In this document: one piece after another, positions 32,852 through 41,746 of the stretch
Numbering within the stretch: the first letter of the stretch is position 1
Layout: every line of letters begins with the position of its first letter
Assembly (NCBI GenBank): GCA_022711405.1
Contig: JAKLFC010000001.1
Coordinates: 186,001 to 250,000, forward strand
DNA length: 64,000 nucleotides
Direction of reading: 5' to 3'
Source: Bacteroidota bacterium
GTDB lineage: Bacteria; Bacteroidota; Bacteroidia; Bacteroidales; JAGONC01
Notes under the pieces: model-generated
Told to the model about the DNA's origin: nothing
The model's input: only the letters and a program-made list of their open reading frames with translations
Database searches by the model: none
Position numbers and translations under genes: made by a program

Positions 32852-33328
32852 TTAGTATTCCTGCTTATTCTGCGAGTTGTTCCATTCCTCAAAGATATGT
32901 AACGCCTCGTCACGGAGGATTTGTCTGACTTCCGTTTTTTGTTCGGGGTAGGGGAGGGCAATCTGTTCGTAGAATGCGATATCATCGAAGCCGGCGCTGT
33001 GGGCGTCTTCCCCCGAGGCAGCGTAATAGATGCGCGGGATGCGGGCCCAGTAAATGGCACCCATGCACATGGGGCAGGGTTCGCAGCTGGTGAAGAGTTC
33101 GCAGTCGTCGAGGTGGAAAGTGCCGAGGGAGGTGCAGGCCTGACGGATGGCAACGATCTCACCATGTGCCGTAGGATCATTGGTACGGACCACGGCGTTG
33201 GCGGCACGGGCAATGATGGCGCCGTCTTTGACAATGACGGCGCCAAAGGGTCCGCCTTTGCCTTTTTGAATGTTTTCTTTTGCCAGGCGAAGCGCCTCGC
33301 GCATATATTCATTGATCTTTTCGTTCAT
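32852..33328 (-). CDS. guaD: guanine deaminase (cytidine-deaminase-fold)
   Basis: A 158-residue nucleoside deaminase that converts guanine to xanthine. Zinc-site motifs HGE (in DPTAHGEIVAIRQA) and PCPMC (in EPCPMCMGAIYWARIPRI) are present, and AAHSAGFDD-like sequence (EDAHSAGFDDIAFYE) plus the short C-terminal NKQEY end match Bacillus-type guanine deaminase more closely than tRNA adenosine deaminase TadA. Cytoplasmic purine salvage. The start is followed within a few bases upstream by a TATTTTCG element, so the transcript leader may be very short. Confidence 0.9.
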   Translation of the reverse strand: MNEKINEYMREALRLAKENIQKGKGGPFGAVIVKDGAIIARAANAVVRTNDPTAHGEIVAIRQACTSLGTFHLDDCELFTSCEPCPMCMGAIYWARIPRIYYAASGEDAHSAGFDDIAFYEQIALPYPEQKTEVRQILRDEALHIFEEWNNSQNKQEY

Positions 33329-33350
33329 GATGCGAAAATAGTAATTAATT

Positions 33351-33466
33351 AGTTTAGAGGTTAAGGTTAGGAGGCCGGTTTGGTTTAAGGGTTAAGATAA
33401 TAGTTTCTCACCCTAAACCTAACCCTTAAACAAGACTAGTATCTTAACCTTAACCCTTTAACTCAA
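33351..33466. repeat. left repeat block flanking the four-helix-bundle gene
   Basis: Begins with a 53-bp segment (33351-33403) matching 45 of 53 positions of the right block in direct orientation, followed by CCCTAAACCTAACCCTTAAAC-type sequence partly complementary to the first half, so the block can fold back on itself. It ends 3 bp from the gene's stop. Confidence 0.85.
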
Positions 33467-33469
33467 ATA

Positions 33470-33865
33470 TTACAGCTTAGATTTCATTTTCGTCCAACTT
33501 TCCGACAGCTTATAAAGTTGTCTACCTGATACATCATAGGTACTGACCAATTTTGAGATTAAAAGATTATCGATATGATAAATATCTCTAGCTTGTTCCA
33601 GGCTAACAATCATTTCATTGCACTCACCCATCGCATCGTCAATATATTTTTGGAAACCAGCCTTCTGGTGTCTTTTACCATAACCTTCAGCAATTAACCT
33701 CGGTATAGCTTTGCATGCTCGTCTTATTTGATCCGTCAAGTCATATTTTTCAATATCAGGGATTTTGGGAATGACCTTTTGCATTACTTCAAGCATTGCA
33801 CTATAAGTATTCTGGTAAACCGTCAGATCCCTGAAACTCCTGATAGAATGTTGGTCGTTATCCAT
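33470..33865 (-). CDS. four-helix-bundle protein (S23/IVS-type family), flanked by repeats
   Basis: A 131-residue member of the same family as the protein at 102-521: FRDLTVYQNTYSAMLEVMQKV at the N-terminus, IPRLIAEGYGKRHQKAGFQKYIDDAMGECNEMIV in the middle, and a helical C-terminal half ending MKSKL. The gene is noticeably more AT-rich than its neighbours. It lies exactly between two related repeat blocks, 3 bp from the left and 16 bp from the right. Family members occur as ORFs in rRNA intervening sequences and resemble Avd of retroelements, so a mobile or nucleic-acid-linked origin is plausible, but no function can be stated. Confidence 0.85.
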   Translation of the reverse strand: MDNDQHSIRSFRDLTVYQNTYSAMLEVMQKVIPKIPDIEKYDLTDQIRRACKAIPRLIAEGYGKRHQKAGFQKYIDDAMGECNEMIVSLEQARDIYHIDNLLISKLVSTYDVSGRQLYKLSESWTKMKSKL

Positions 33866-33881
33866 AATTGATCTTTTATTA

Positions 33882-33997
33882 AGTTTAGAGGTAAAGGTAA
33901 AGATGCCGGTTTGGTTAAGGGATTAAGATAAGAGTAAAATCCACTAAACCTTACCTCTAAACTAAACGAGCCTCTTTACCCTTACCCCTAAACTAAC
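33882..33997. repeat. right repeat block flanking the four-helix-bundle gene
   Basis: The first 53 bp (33882-33934) align to the left block with 8 mismatches and no gaps. GTTTAGAGGTAAAGG near the start is almost the complement of CCTTACCTCTAAAC at 33949-33962, so this block is internally palindromic too. Confidence 0.85.
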
Positions 33998-34016
33998 AAT
34001 TAATCCCCAAACCCCT

Positions 34017-35225
34017 TTAAATGTTACCCTCTTTTGATAAGAAATTATCTAAAACCTTCAAGATAACATCACATACTTCCCGAATCTGATCCTCTTGTAT
34101 GATCAAAGGCGGTGCGATGCGGAACGCACTGGGACGGAAAAGAAACTGGTCCACCACCAATCCATTCTCCGCTAAAAGATGAACCACCCTATTGGCTGTC
34201 TCCTCATTCTCAAATTCCACCGCCATCATCAATCCCCTGAACCTGATCTCCCGTATTAACGGATGATCTTTCAGGAGCTGATAAAATAGCTCCCCTTTGG
34301 CATGCGCCTGTGGGATGAGATCACCGGATGTGAGCACCTCCAGGCTGGCCAGCGCGGCTGCACAGCATACCGGGTGCCCTCCGAAAGTGGTAATATGACC
34401 CAGCTCCGGATCGCAGGCAAGTGAATTCATGATCTCCTTTGATGAAATGAACGCACCGATGGGCATCCCTCCACCCATGCTCTTTGCCAGGCAAAGGATA
34501 TCGGGCACAGCCTGTTCATGCTCAAAGCAAAACAATTTACCCGTACGTCCAAACGCCATCTGGATCTCATCGTAGACCAAAAGAGCACCCGCCTGATGAC
34601 ACTTTTTCCTGAGCACCTGCAGAAAGCCGGGCTCGGGCAGGATGATTCCTGCCTCTGCCTGTATGGGCTCCACCACTATGCAGGCGGTTCTTTGAGAAAT
34701 GTTTTCGAGGTCACTGAATGAGTTGTAGTTCAGCAGCCGGATATCAGGCAACAGCGGCCGGAATGCGTTCTTTAGTGCTTCGTGGCCCAGGATGCTCAGT
34801 GCGCCCTGCGTACCACCGTGATATGCATTTTGAAAGGCAATGATCTCTGCCCGTCCGGTATACCGCTTGGCGAGTTTCATGGCACCTTCGATGGCTTCGC
34901 TGCCGGAATTGACGAAGAAGCAGGACTGCAGGTTATCAGGCAGTAGTCCGGCAAGGCGGGCGGCTAACCTGACCTGAGGTGTCTGTATATATTTTCCGTA
35001 CACCATCAGGTGCATGTACTTCTGAAGCTGTTCTTCAACCGCTTTTATCACCCTCGGGTGTCTGTGTCCGATATTGCTCACGGCAATTCCGGAGACAAGG
35101 TCAATGTACCTCTTGCCATATCTATCATATAAATAAATGCCCTCGGCCCGTTCGATCTCCAGGGCAAGCGGTTTGCGGGAGGGCAGGGCCAGATGACGGA
35201 AAAATAATTCGCGCTGGGATGACAT
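34017..35225 (-). CDS. class III aminotransferase (acetylornithine/ornithine aminotransferase-like)
   Basis: A 402-residue PLP-dependent class III aminotransferase. VNSGSEAIEGAMKLAKRYTGR is the cofactor-phosphate region, LLVYDEIQMAFGRTGKLF holds the Asp that contacts the pyridine ring, and LAKSMGGGMPIGAF holds the PLP lysine. Members use glutamate or 2-oxoglutarate with omega-amino donors such as N-acetylornithine, ornithine or 4-aminobutyrate; which one applies cannot be told here because no arginine genes adjoin it. It is cytoplasmic and transcribed alone. Confidence 0.88.
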   Translation of the reverse strand: MSSQRELFFRHLALPSRKPLALEIERAEGIYLYDRYGKRYIDLVSGIAVSNIGHRHPRVIKAVEEQLQKYMHLMVYGKYIQTPQVRLAARLAGLLPDNLQSCFFVNSGSEAIEGAMKLAKRYTGRAEIIAFQNAYHGGTQGALSILGHEALKNAFRPLLPDIRLLNYNSFSDLENISQRTACIVVEPIQAEAGIILPEPGFLQVLRKKCHQAGALLVYDEIQMAFGRTGKLFCFEHEQAVPDILCLAKSMGGGMPIGAFISSKEIMNSLACDPELGHITTFGGHPVCCAAALASLEVLTSGDLIPQAHAKGELFYQLLKDHPLIREIRFRGLMMAVEFENEETANRVVHLLAENGLVVDQFLFRPSAFRIAPPLIIQEDQIREVCDVILKVLDNFLSKEGNI

Positions 35226-35418
35226 GCTCTAAAAATTGAATTCAGACTGAATAGCAGATTAAAAGTATATTATTTTTATCAATGAATGGCTCTGTCCATA
35301 ATATCTTTATTTGCAATTTCGACGTTATAAACGCCATCAAATGAATCGTGGAATCATTTACCAGACACTTCGATCTGTATCCGATGGACATTCGCCGCAA
35401 TCGTATGAAGGAATTCTG

Positions 35419-35426
35419 TACTTTTG
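35419..35426 (+). promoter_or_regulatory. possible -7 element for the glycan cluster
   Basis: TACTTTTG matches TAnnTTTG, 35 bp before the nucleotide-sugar dehydrogenase start. No -33 TTG was found at the expected distance. The rest of the 236-bp gap (35226-35461) shows no gene. Confidence 0.35.
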
Positions 35427-35461
35427 ATGATTCATTGTAAAACATCTGTAACTTTCAATCA

Positions 35462-37105
35462 ATGACAGATCAGCTTTGCTCCATCTCTCCGGAAGGCAAT
35501 AAATATACGCTTCCAACAGCTAGTGATTATCAGAACGAACTTGAGCGAATCGATCAACTGGCAGGCATTGCCCGTCAGGATAATAAGGAAATCGTAGTGG
35601 TGATGGGGCTTGGATTTGTGGGTGTGGTCATGGCTGCCATCGTTGCAGATACTAAGGATCAGCAGGGCAAACCTACTAAATTTGTGATGGGTTGTCAGCG
35701 GCCATCTACGCGTTCTTACTGGAAGATCCCCCTGTTAAATAAAGGTATTTCTCCGGTAAAGTCAGAAGATCCGGAAGTTGGGGAACTTATACACCGATGT
35801 GTCAGCATCAGTAAAACGTTGACTGCAACTTTCAACAATGATTGCCTTCAATATGCCGACTGTGTGGTGGTGGATGTTCAATGTGATTTTTCCAAACAGG
35901 AATTAGGCAACATGAGGAGTGGTGAGGTTGACATGAAGGCTCTTGAAGATACCCTGCATATCATTGGTCAGAAGATACGTCCTGAATGTCTGGTTTTGAT
36001 TGAAACCACTGTTGCTCCAGGGACGACAGAATTCATTGCCTGGCCAATCCTGAAACAGGAGTTTCGACAACGGGGCATTCAGAAGGTTCCTCTTTTGGCG
36101 CATAGCTTTGAACGTGTCATGCCTGGACGGAACTATGTTTCCAGCATCCGGGATTTCTGGCGGGTTTGTTCAGGTTGTGATAAGGAATCACGCCAGCGTG
36201 TAGAGAAATTTTTGCATGAAGTCTTAAATACTACTGACTTTCCGTTGACCATCATGGAGCGTCCCATTGAATCCGAAACCACTAAGATCGTCGAAAATTC
36301 ATATCGCGCAACCATTCTGGCATTCATGAATGAATGGAGCCTGTTTGCAGAACGTAATGGGGTGGATTTGATAAAAGTAATCCAGGCGATTAAAATGCGT
36401 CCCACACATAGTAATATGATCTTCCCGGGACCCGGCATCGGCGGATATTGCCTTCCAAAGGATGGAGGACTCGGCTACTGGGCGTATGAGCATATTCTGG
36501 GTTTTGAAGATGGTGATAAAGTATTCCGGATTACCCCTGCAGCCATCGATATCAACGATACCCGGGCACTGCATGTGGCAAGTCTTACCCAGGATGCTTT
36601 ACGGAATATGGGTAATCCCATAGCCGGAATGAAGGTCCTGCTTTGCGGTGCGAGCTACAGGCAGGATGTCGGCGATACCAGATACAGCGGAAGTGAACTG
36701 GTAGTAAGGAAACTAACTGAAATGAATGCGGAAATCAGTGTGCACGATCCATACGTTGACAACTGGTTTGAATTGGAGAAGCAGGATGAATATCCGGCAA
36801 CTGGCCATAGCTGGAAACGTTTTTTTCATAACCAGGAAAAATTGAAGAAGATCGTGGTGGAGAAGAACCTTGAAGATGCTGTTAAAGGGATTGATGCCCT
36901 TATTCTGGCCGTGCCGCATAAACACTATCTCAACCTCAGCCCTGATGACATCGTTCGCTGGGCAGGACATCCTATTGCTGTTGTTGATGCCTTTGGTATC
37001 CTGACGGATACCCAGATCAGACGATATTTTGAACTGGGCTGTGAAGTGAAGGCGTCAGGGCGCGGACATGTGGAAAGGATTCGTATGGAAGTCCGTAATC
37101 CTTAG
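35462..37105 (+). CDS. UDP-glucose/GDP-mannose-type nucleotide-sugar dehydrogenase, long form
   Basis: A 547-residue member of the UDP-glucose/GDP-mannose dehydrogenase family, which oxidises a hexose C6 hydroxyl to a carboxylate with two NAD+. The Rossmann motif [13 protein letters not shown] (from about residue 46) follows a 40-residue N-terminal extension. [13 protein letters not shown] carries the conserved Lys and Asn, and [12 protein letters not shown] carries the catalytic Cys. The protein is about 100 residues longer than the window's other such enzyme (59410-60738), and the sequences are clearly distinct. It leads a glycan precursor cluster with gmd and fcl. Its exact substrate (UDP-HexNAc versus UDP-hexose) is not evident. 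Confidence 0.88.
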   Translation: MTDQLCSISPEGNKYTLPTASDYQNELERIDQLAGIARQDNKEIVVVMGLGFVGVVMAAIVADTKDQQGKPTKFVMGCQRPSTRSYWKIPLLNKGISPVKSEDPEVGELIHRCVSISKTLTATFNNDCLQYADCVVVDVQCDFSKQELGNMRSGEVDMKALEDTLHIIGQKIRPECLVLIETTVAPGTTEFIAWPILKQEFRQRGIQKVPLLAHSFERVMPGRNYVSSIRDFWRVCSGCDKESRQRVEKFLHEVLNTTDFPLTIMERPIESETTKIVENSYRATILAFMNEWSLFAERNGVDLIKVIQAIKMRPTHSNMIFPGPGIGGYCLPKDGGLGYWAYEHILGFEDGDKVFRITPAAIDINDTRALHVASLTQDALRNMGNPIAGMKVLLCGASYRQDVGDTRYSGSELVVRKLTEMNAEISVHDPYVDNWFELEKQDEYPATGHSWKRFFHNQEKLKKIVVEKNLEDAVKGIDALILAVPHKHYLNLSPDDIVRWAGHPIAVVDAFGILTDTQIRRYFELGCEVKASGRGHVERIRMEVRNP

Positions 37106-37208
37106 ACCCCTGAACGTTTGCCACAGGGATATCAACGGTCAGGTGAATCCTGTACGATCCCTGAGGATATATATTTATGTCACTACCAATGTATTGTACA
37201 TTATTCCA

Positions 37209-38321
37209 ATGAAAACAGCATTAATCACCGGAATAACAGGCCAGGATGGCGCGTACCTGGCCGAGTACCTGCTGAAAAAGGATTACCTGGTCCACGGCAT
37301 AAAGCGCAGAAGTTCGCTGTTTAACACCCAGCGCATCGACCACCTCTATCAGGATCCTCATGTGGATGACAAGAATTTCATTCTTCATTACGGCGATATG
37401 ACCGATTCGACCAATCTTATCCGCATCGTCCAGGAAATCCAGCCTGATGAGATCTATAACCTTGCCGCCCAGTCACATGTACAGGTGAGCTTTGAAACGG
37501 CAGAATATACCGCCAATGCGGATGCTCTCGGAACACTCAGAATCCTGGAGGCAATCCGCCTTTTGAACCTGGAAAGGAAAACACGGTTTTACCAGGCGTC
37601 CACATCGGAATTGTTTGGTAAGGCGGTGGAGGTGCCCCAGAAGGAGACTACCCCTTTCTATCCAAGAAGCCCATACGGCGTTGCCAAATTATATGCCTAC
37701 TGGATCACAGTAAACTACAGGGAAGCCTATAAGATCTTTGCCTGCAACGGGATCCTTTTCAACCATGAATCGCCCATCCGTGGTGAGACGTTTGTCACAC
37801 GAAAGATCACACGTGCAGTAGCACGCATAGCCCTGGGGATGCAGGACAGGTTATTTGTCGGGAACCTTTCGGCCAGACGTGACTGGGGACATGCCAAGGA
37901 TTTTGTGAAGGCCATGTACCTGATCCTGCAACAAGACGAACCGGATGATTACGTCATTGCTACCGGTGTCACCACGGAGGTAAGGGAATTTGTCAGGATG
38001 GCATTCGGGGAAATAGGAATCGAGATCGAGTTTGCCGGTAGTAAAGAGAATGAGAAAGCAAGAGTGGTTAGCTGTCATAATACTGAATATCAACTGGATA
38101 AAGGAAGTATAGTCGTCGAGGTCGATAATAAATACTTCCGGCCCACCGAGGTGGATCTCTTGCGGGGTGATCCCACGAAAGCTATGCGGAAACTCGGCTG
38201 GAAGCCTGAATACGACCTGAAGGCCCTGGTGAAGGATATGATGGAGGGAGATATGGAGCTGATGAAAAAGGAACTTTTTCTGAAGAGGAACGGGTATGAG
38301 GTGATGGGGTACTTTGAATGA
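37209..38321 (+). CDS. gmd: GDP-mannose 4,6-dehydratase
   Basis: Converts GDP-D-mannose to GDP-4-dehydro-6-deoxy-D-mannose, the first step to GDP-fucose. An NAD(P)-binding extended SDR of 370 residues from ATG 37209, the standard length. [16 protein letters not shown] is the dinucleotide loop, and [35 protein letters not shown] contains the Thr/Glu/Tyr/Lys active-site set. The frame stays open 47 codons upstream, but that extension is not gmd-like. A 35-bp heptamer array begins right at its stop codon; fcl follows after 119 bp, and together they make GDP-L-fucose. Confidence 0.97.
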   Translation: MKTALITGITGQDGAYLAEYLLKKDYLVHGIKRRSSLFNTQRIDHLYQDPHVDDKNFILHYGDMTDSTNLIRIVQEIQPDEIYNLAAQSHVQVSFETAEYTANADALGTLRILEAIRLLNLERKTRFYQASTSELFGKAVEVPQKETTPFYPRSPYGVAKLYAYWITVNYREAYKIFACNGILFNHESPIRGETFVTRKITRAVARIALGMQDRLFVGNLSARRDWGHAKDFVKAMYLILQQDEPDDYVIATGVTTEVREFVRMAFGEIGIEIEFAGSKENEKARVVSCHNTEYQLDKGSIVVEVDNKYFRPTEVDLLRGDPTKAMRKLGWKPEYDLKALVKDMMEGDMELMKKELFLKRNGYEVMGYFE

Positions 38322-38354
38322 GAGGAGAGAGGAGAGAGGAGAGAGGAGAGAGGA
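38320..38354. repeat. GAGAGGA x5 heptamer array
   Basis: Five perfect 7-bp units overlapping the last two bases of the gmd stop codon. The same unit in complement occurs inside the hydrolase gene at 27491-27525. Confidence 0.9.
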
Positions 38355-38440
38355 GAAAATGATAGTTAATGCTGCGCTCTGAGCGCTGAGCTAATAACAC
38401 GGAATCCGAAACGCGGAATGCGAAATCTATCGACCGAATA

Positions 38441-39598
38441 ATGAATCACACGAGCAAAATATACGTCGCAGGGCATCGGGGGATGGTTGGGTCTGGAATA
38501 GTTCGGTGCCTGATGAAAAAAGGATACACAAACCTTGTGCTGAAAACGCATGCGGAGCTGGACCTTACGGACCAGGGTTCTGTGGCTGATTTTTTTGAGA
38601 AGGAGAAGCCGGAATATGTCTTTCTGGCTGCTGCAATGGTTGGAGGGATCATGGCCAACAATACGTACCGGGGGCAATTCATCTATGAAAATCTGGCGAT
38701 CCAGAATAACATCATCCACCAGAGTTATAAACATGGTGTGAAAAAGCTTCTCTTCCTTGGCAGCAGCTGTATCTATCCCAAATATGCCAGCCAGCCGATC
38801 AATGAAGATCAGCTGCTGACCGGACTGCTGGAATATACCAACGAGCCCTATGCCATTGCAAAGATCGCCGGCATCAAGATGTGCGAGTCGTACCATGATC
38901 AGTATGGGTGCGATTTTATTTCCGTCATGCCCACCAATCTTTACGGTCCCAACGATGACTATGACCTGGATAACTCTCACGTCCTCCCGGCGCTGATTCG
39001 TAAGATCTACCTTGCGAGGTGCCTGGAAAACGGGGATAAGGAGGCGATTAGCAGGGATCTTATCAGTCGGCAGTCAGCAGTCGGCAGTCCGCAGTTGGCT
39101 CAGGGCGCAGCATTAAGTCAACGGTCAACGGTCAACGGTCAACCGTCAGCTGAAGAAATCCTCGCGGTGCTCTCAAAATACGGCATCCGGAAGGATCCGC
39201 GCGGCGCAGTGACGCTCACTCTTTGGGGCACTGGTTCGCCCAGGCGTGAATTCCTTCACGTGGACGACCTGGCCGGGGCGGTGACGTTCGTCATGGAAAA
39301 CCTTCATGCAGCCGATATACGTACAGTGATCAGGAATAGTGACGGCCACCCGGAAGCTGTGATCAGCCACCTGAATATTGGCAGCGGTACGGATCTTACC
39401 ATCAAAGAACTGGCTTTCATGGTAAAGGACATCGCCGGATTCAGGGGAGAGATACTTTTTGATCACTTAAAGCCCGACGGCACACCACGGAAGCTCATGG
39501 ATGTCAATAAGATAAACGATCTCGGCTGGCATGCTTCCATAGATCTTAAGAAGGGAATAGATGAAGTGTTTAATGACTATATAAGTTTTGATTTTTGA
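38441..39598 (+). CDS. fcl: GDP-L-fucose synthase with repeat-derived loop
   Basis: Epimerises and reduces GDP-4-keto-6-deoxymannose to GDP-L-fucose. A 385-residue extended SDR: AGHRGMVGSGIVRCL nucleotide loop, LGSSCIYPKYASQP, and YAIAKIAGIKMCESY with the Tyr-Lys pair. Bacteroidota Fcl proteins have a variable loop before the KYGI...VTLWGTGSPRREFLHVDDLA segment; here that loop is lengthened by about 30 residues (about 207-236) encoded by two 35-bp heptamer arrays and 18 bp between them. The reading frame is kept. The catalytic residues lie outside the loop, so activity is likely retained. Confidence 0.95.
   Translation: MNHTSKIYVAGHRGMVGSGIVRCLMKKGYTNLVLKTHAELDLTDQGSVADFFEKEKPEYVFLAAAMVGGIMANNTYRGQFIYENLAIQNNIIHQSYKHGVKKLLFLGSSCIYPKYASQPINEDQLLTGLLEYTNEPYAIAKIAGIKMCESYHDQYGCDFISVMPTNLYGPNDDYDLDNSHVLPALIRKIYLARCLENGDKEAISRDLISRQSAVGSPQLAQGAALSQRSTVNGQPSAEEILAVLSKYGIRKDPRGAVTLTLWGTGSPRREFLHVDDLAGAVTFVMENLHAADIRTVIRNSDGHPEAVISHLNIGSGTDLTIKELAFMVKDIAGFRGEILFDHLKPDGTPRKLMDVNKINDLGWHASIDLKKGIDEVFNDYISFDF
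39064..39151. repeat. two 5-unit heptamer arrays inside fcl
   Basis: CAGTCGG-type units x5 at 39064-39098, then GTCAACG-type units x5 at 39117-39151. The 18 bp between them overlap a 19-bp stretch (39098-39116) that matches, in inverse complement with one mismatch, 38366-38384 upstream of the gene. Confidence 0.85.
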
Positions 39599-39625
39599 AA
39601 TTTACTTTTTGTTTTTTGATCTTCT

Positions 39626-40435
39626 ATGAAGGATAACGTTGTCATCATCACGGGAGCATCTTCGGGTATCGGTTATGCATTGGCCAACGAATTCGCTGCC
39701 CGGGGAGCGATCCTATCGCTTGCTGCACGCAATGAGGAAAAGCTGGGGGAAATGATCAATGGTTATCGTAAAAGAGGCATCCGGGCCATTGCGGTACCAA
39801 CGGATGTGTCCAGTGAAGCAGATTGCAGGGAACTGATCCGTAAGACCGTGGAGGCCTTCGGACGCGTGGATATCCTGATCAATAATGCAGGGATCTCGAT
39901 GCGGGCACTGTTTGAGGAGGTTGACCTGAACGTGCTCCATAGGCTGATGGACGTCAATTTCTGGGGTACGGTTTACTGTTCGAAGCACGCGCTACCCTAC
40001 TTGCTGAAGACCAGGGGATCCATCGTTGGCGTTATATCGGTTGCTGGATATGTTGGATTACCAGGACGAACGGGATATTCGGCCTCGAAGTTTGCTGTTC
40101 GGGGTTTTCTGGATACTCTCCGAACAGAGAACCGAAAAAAGGGACTCCATGTGCTGGTGGTGGCTCCTGGATTTACCGGGACGAATATCAGAAACCTCTC
40201 TCTGACGGCTGACGGAACCCCTCAGGGAAAGACTCCGCGCGACGAAGGGAAGATGATGACAGCTGAAGAGGTGGCCCGAAGGATCATCAGGGCCATCCAA
40301 AGAAGGAAACGGTCGCTGATCCTGACCTTTGTCGAGGGAAAACTCACCGTGTTCCTCAACAAGTTCTTCCCCTCGCTGGTCGACCAGCTTGCATACAGCC
40401 ACATGGCAAAAGAACCGGATTCGCCCTTTAAATAG
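39626..40435 (+). CDS. short-chain dehydrogenase/reductase
   Basis: A 269-residue classical SDR. TGASSGIGYALA is the NAD(P)-binding loop, NNAG the structural motif, and YSASKFAVRG the Tyr-Lys active-site pair with a Ser upstream (VISVAGYVG). The substrate is unknown. A hydrophobic C-terminal stretch (KLTVFLNKFFPSLVDQLAY) is common in DHRS7/DltE-like SDRs that sit at membranes. It follows fcl by 27 bp and precedes the DUF2304 gene by 6 bp, so it probably belongs to the glycan operon. Confidence 0.92.
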   Translation: MKDNVVIITGASSGIGYALANEFAARGAILSLAARNEEKLGEMINGYRKRGIRAIAVPTDVSSEADCRELIRKTVEAFGRVDILINNAGISMRALFEEVDLNVLHRLMDVNFWGTVYCSKHALPYLLKTRGSIVGVISVAGYVGLPGRTGYSASKFAVRGFLDTLRTENRKKGLHVLVVAPGFTGTNIRNLSLTADGTPQGKTPRDEGKMMTAEEVARRIIRAIQRRKRSLILTFVEGKLTVFLNKFFPSLVDQLAYSHMAKEPDSPFK

Positions 40436-40441
40436 TCTCAA

Positions 40442-40852
40442 ATGGAACCTCATTTTCAGGAACAGTTGCTGCATGAATCCGTTAATACGGTCCGCATACA
40501 GTACATTGCCATTGCCGGGAGCTTTCTTTTCCTGCTGTTCATTCTGGAACTCATACGGCGTAAAAAGATCAGGGAAGCCTATTCCCTGCTCTGGCTTTTT
40601 TTTAGTGCCGTTTTTCTGTTCTTTTCGATCTTCCGGAACTGCCTCGAAAAGCTGGCTTCTTTCCTTGGCATCGCCTACGCACCTGCTGCCATCTTTATCC
40701 TGCTGCTCATGGCAATCATTTTTGTGCTGATCCAATTCTCCGTCATCCTTACCAGAATTTCGGAGCAGAATAAAAAGCTGATCCAGGAAATCGGGATCTT
40801 AAAAGCTGAGATTGATTCAATGAAAAAGGATGATGATCCACGGCCTGCCTGA
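40442..40852 (+). CDS. DUF2304 membrane protein
   Basis: A 136-residue protein with three hydrophobic helices (about residues 20-38, 46-64 and 78-100) and a C-terminal coiled coil (SEQNKKLIQEIGILKAEIDSMKK). This layout and its position directly before a DPM1-like glycosyltransferase are typical of DUF2304 proteins, which are thought to help membrane glycosyltransferases in polysaccharide or lipid-linked sugar synthesis. Only 11 bp separate it from the glycosyltransferase start, so the two are surely co-transcribed. Confidence 0.9.
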   Translation: MEPHFQEQLLHESVNTVRIQYIAIAGSFLFLLFILELIRRKKIREAYSLLWLFFSAVFLFFSIFRNCLEKLASFLGIAYAPAAIFILLLMAIIFVLIQFSVILTRISEQNKKLIQEIGILKAEIDSMKKDDDPRPA

Positions 40853-40863
40853 AATCAATCCCG

Positions 40864-41643
40864 ATGTACAGGATCCTTGCCGTGATACCCGCCTTTAATG
40901 AACAGGAGACCGTTAGTGGTTTGCTGGAAAGCCTCTCCCATGCACAAGAGCAACTCCCGTTCGATATTCTGGTGATCAATGATGCCTCAGCGGATGAGAC
41001 AGGTCAGCTGGCCAGGCGGTCAGGACTGGCCAGTGTTATTGATCTTCCCTGTAACCTGGGTGTGGGAGGGGCTGTTCAAACTGGCTTCCTCTATGGGCTA
41101 AAGAATAACTATGATATTGTATTTCAGTTTGATGCAGACGGACAGCACCGTTCGGATGAGATTTTCAGCCTGTTGGATCCGCTTTGGAAAGGAGAAGCAG
41201 ATGTCGTCATTGGTTCACGGTTTCTTAAGAGGCATACGGGTTATCGGTCGACATGGGGCAGGAGGGTTGGTATCCGATTGCTGGAATTCATGACACGCAT
41301 ACTGATCCGTCAGGTTGTTACCGACTGCACATCCGGTTTTCGTGCTTACAACCGGAGCGCCATAGAGTTCCTTGCAGAGCACTATCCTGTTGATTTCCCT
41401 GAGCCAGAGGCAGTTATCTTATTAGGAAAACATGGTTTTCGTATGAAGGAGGTATTCACTCCCATGAATGAGCGCATGGGAGGGCGCTCCTCCATTACGT
41501 TTCTGCGAGGACCGTACTACATGGTGAAGGTGATGCTTAGTATGATGATGGTAGCCCTTAGGAGGAGCGCAAATTCCAAATCACAAGACCCAAATTCCAA
41601 GCAAATCTCAAATTCCAAGACCCAAATTCCATGCAAATCCTAA
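40864..41643 (+). CDS. family 2 glycosyltransferase (dolichyl-phosphate-mannose-synthase-like)
   Basis: A 259-residue GT-A enzyme that moves a sugar from a nucleotide sugar to a lipid phosphate or glycan. It opens with ILAVIPAFNEQETVSGLLESL; DILVINDASADET and QFDADGQHRSDEI (the DxD motif) are the nucleotide and metal sites. It lacks the membrane segments of longer relatives, in line with a DUF2304 partner. The last about 25 residues (from ANSKSQDPNSKQ to the stop) are encoded by a AAATTCC heptamer-phased repeat that runs past the gene, so the native C-terminus was probably replaced or extended by repeat DNA. Confidence 0.9.
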   Translation: MYRILAVIPAFNEQETVSGLLESLSHAQEQLPFDILVINDASADETGQLARRSGLASVIDLPCNLGVGGAVQTGFLYGLKNNYDIVFQFDADGQHRSDEIFSLLDPLWKGEADVVIGSRFLKRHTGYRSTWGRRVGIRLLEFMTRILIRQVVTDCTSGFRAYNRSAIEFLAEHYPVDFPEPEAVILLGKHGFRMKEVFTPMNERMGGRSSITFLRGPYYMVKVMLSMMMVALRRSANSKSQDPNSKQISNSKTQIPCKS

Positions 41644-41735
41644 TCTTCAAATCCCATACATCCTCCGAAAAAATATTGGAATTTGGATTTTGTAATTTGT
41701 TTGGAATTTGGATTTTGGGATTCGGGATTTATTAA
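41569..41735. repeat. AAATTCC/CAAGACC heptamer-phased repeat with inverted second half
   Basis: The left part reads in 7-bp phase (CAAATTC, CAAATCA, CAAGACC, CAAATTC, ...). The right part (from about 41676) is the complement type (TTGGAATTTGGATTTTG). The two halves can pair into a long imperfect hairpin between convergent genes. The left part encodes the C-terminus of the glycosyltransferase. Confidence 0.8.
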
Positions 41736-41746
41736 GTATCTGCAAG

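Noticed and set aside
37068..37208. 47-codon N-terminal extension of gmd
   Set aside because: It overlaps the end of the nucleotide-sugar dehydrogenase gene and is unlike Gmd; ATG 37209 gives the standard length.
20711..39151. Tandem short repeats as CRISPR
   Set aside because: Units are 7 bp, contiguous and without spacers or cas genes.
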